A DNA stretch of 6,383 nt from the NCBI GenBank assembly GCA_003506275.1, contig DOBD01000151.1, positions 1-6,383 of the forward strand. The letters run 5' to 3'. The DNA comes from Bacteroidales bacterium (GTDB lineage Bacteria; Bacteroidota; Bacteroidia; Bacteroidales; UBA1402). Each line of letters opens with the position of its first letter. Positions within the stretch are counted from its first letter, which is position 1. Shown piece by piece: positions 5,510-6,383 of this stretch. The notes below the pieces were generated by a model, which was not told where the DNA came from, made no database searches, and worked only from the letters and a program-made list of their open reading frames with translations. The position numbers and the translations under genes are program-made.

Positions 5510-6383
5510 TCGTGACATTTTTCACCCTCAGGTGGTTTTGCGTGGTGCGGATGCCGAAATAGCCGTCGCGATAGGGGGCAGGATCGGTGTAATCAAAAAT
5601 CAGTTGGCCGTCTATTAGGTAGCTCACACGTTCTCCTTTCGTGCGTATTTCAACGGTGTACCAATGATTGGGTTTTATTAGGTGGGCCGGATCAGTGTAC
5701 TCTTTGATGATGTCAGGCCGTTGTGAGCCCTTCTGAAACGCCTCGTAGTTGCCGTCGTACTTACGGAAACGGGTGGTGGAGTTGCTGTTGCCCCCGTAGC
5801 CCACGTAGTACATGCGCAAGCTGTAATACCGGCCGAACACCCCGTTGCGCCATTTGCTGCGGGCAAAGAAATCATCGGGGAAAGCCGGATCCTGGGCCAT
5901 CCAGAAACAGTTGAGGTCGCTCACCCTGTCGTAGGCACCCCCTTCATCCACCACGTAGGCCTCGAAACGAATGGTCACATCGCCTTCCAACGGTTCCTTG
6001 TACCACAGCGTGAAACCCTTGGGCGCCACGATGTCCAGGGTGTTCTGATCGATCTTCACCTCGGTGGAGTCCGCGTTGTTTTCAATCACCCAGTTGGTCA
6101 GGCCCTGGCTGAAATCCTCAGAAAAGGTGCGGGGAGACGGTTGGATGCCGACGGCCTGTGTGGCCGGTGCCGTGGCTGTCATGAGTGGGTAGAGGCTGCG
6201 CCCCAGGTGCGGCGGCTGGTTGTAACTCACGTTTTGCCAGGCAACGCCCAGGCGGTAGATGCGATCGTGCATCAAGGTGGGCAGGCGGTAGCTGGTGGGG
6301 TGGGTGGTGGTGTAGAGGCGCAGTTCGCTGTTGTCGGCCGAACGCCAGATTACCTCCTCGCGCCAGTCGCCCAGGATGTCGGC
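5490..6383 (-). CDS. Rhamnogalacturonan lyase, PL11 type, with C-terminal DUF6250-like domain (C-terminal part, cut by window edge)
   Basis: Read from the right edge the frame is open for 297 codons to TAA at 5492-5490; the start lies outside the window. Visible residues 1-61 match the C-terminus of PL11 lyases, which cleave the rhamnogalacturonan I backbone by beta-elimination: DILGDWREEVIWR (2-14), LRLYTTTHPTSYRL (21-34), LMHDRIYRLGVAWQNVSYNQ (37-56). A low-complexity Thr/Ala/Pro linker follows (about 62-86), then a DUF6250-like domain from about 87, with DRVSDLNCFWMAQDP (152-166) and YYVGYGGNSNSTTRFRKY (192-209). DUF6250 is a beta-sandwich of the kind that usually binds or cleaves carbohydrate; its role is not settled. 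An independent internal start is unlikely, because the frame runs through unbroken. The gene converges on the receptor gene and their stops overlap by 20 nt. Confidence 0.85.
   Translation of the reverse strand, partial: ADILGDWREEVIWRSADNSELRLYTTTHPTSYRLPTLMHDRIYRLGVAWQNVSYNQPPHLGRSLYPLMTATAPATQAVGIQPSPRTFSEDFSQGLTNWVIENNADSTEVKIDQNTLDIVAPKGFTLWYKEPLEGDVTIRFEAYVVDEGGAYDRVSDLNCFWMAQDPAFPDDFFARSKWRNGVFGRYYSLRMYYVGYGGNSNSTTRFRKYDGNYEAFQKGSQRPDIIKEYTDPAHLIKPNHWYTVEIRTKGERVSYLIDGQLIFDYTDPAPYRDGYFGIRTTQNHLRVKNVTIIQKSP
5492..5528. repeat. 7-bp inverted repeat around the overlapping convergent stops
   Basis: AGGGTGA (5492-5498) and TCACCCT (5522-5528) are perfect reverse complements separated by 23 nt. 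The receptor stop codon (5507-5509) lies in the spacer and the lyase stop codon (5490-5492) shares its first arm. No T-run follows either outer arm, so neither strand gives a standard intrinsic terminator. A second small stem, CACC at 5523-5526 with GGTG at 5531-5534 followed by GTTTTG, overlaps the right arm and would compete with it. Confidence 0.35.

Noticed and set aside
5523..5539. Possible intrinsic terminator (CACC-CTCA-GGTG followed by GTTTTG) after the receptor gene
   Set aside because: The stem is only 4 bp and the T-run only 4; it lies inside the lyase coding sequence and is not strong enough to call.
6275..6275. Internal TTG as the start of a separate 261-residue DUF6250 protein
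   Set aside because: The frame continues upstream without a stop to the window edge and encodes PL11 motifs, so the DUF6250-like part is the C-terminus of a larger lyase.

Overview
The window looks like the chromosome of a Bacteroidota bacterium, probably a Cytophagales or Sphingobacteriales-type environmental species. The reasons are two matches to the Bacteroidota -7 promoter element TAnnTTTG, weak Shine-Dalgarno sites, a DUF4249 lipoprotein beside a TonB-dependent receptor with a carboxypeptidase-regulatory-like N-terminus, and several exported polysaccharide-degrading enzymes. The coding DNA is moderately GC-rich, while the main intergenic gap contains a strongly AT-rich block. Taxonomy is an inference from these traits.

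Layout, left to right. (1) On the minus strand, cut by the left edge, is the N-terminal part of an exported GH43 enzyme, most like an arabinan endo-1,5-alpha-L-arabinosidase (1-433). (2) Upstream of it on the same strand is a 228-residue exported beta-sandwich protein (508-1194). It resembles a domain seen in Bacteroidota proteins labelled acetylxylan esterase, but here stands alone. The two probably form one transcript from a promoter near 1219-1226. (3) A divergent intergenic region (1195-1650) holds that promoter, a doubtful 87-codon ORF, a weak hairpin, an AT-rich block and a plus-strand promoter (TATATTTG at 1632-1639). (4) A tight plus-strand operon follows: a small predicted outer-membrane beta-barrel (1651-2304), a DUF4249 lipoprotein (2308-3147) and a TonB-dependent receptor (3134-5509). 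The first two are 3 nt apart and the last two overlap by 14 nt. (5) On the minus strand, cut by the right edge, is the C-terminal end of a rhamnogalacturonan lyase of the PL11 type carrying a DUF6250-like C-terminal domain (5490-6383). Its stop overlaps the receptor stop by 20 nt.

How they may work together: the PL11 lyase cuts the rhamnogalacturonan I backbone and the GH43 enzyme would trim arabinan side chains, so the minus-strand genes on both sides suggest a pectin (RG-I) utilisation locus. The receptor operon between them lacks a SusD-like partner and is not the classical SusC/SusD pair. Whether it imports pectin fragments or something unrelated cannot be told from the sequence. No RNA genes, CRISPR arrays or intact mobile elements were seen.
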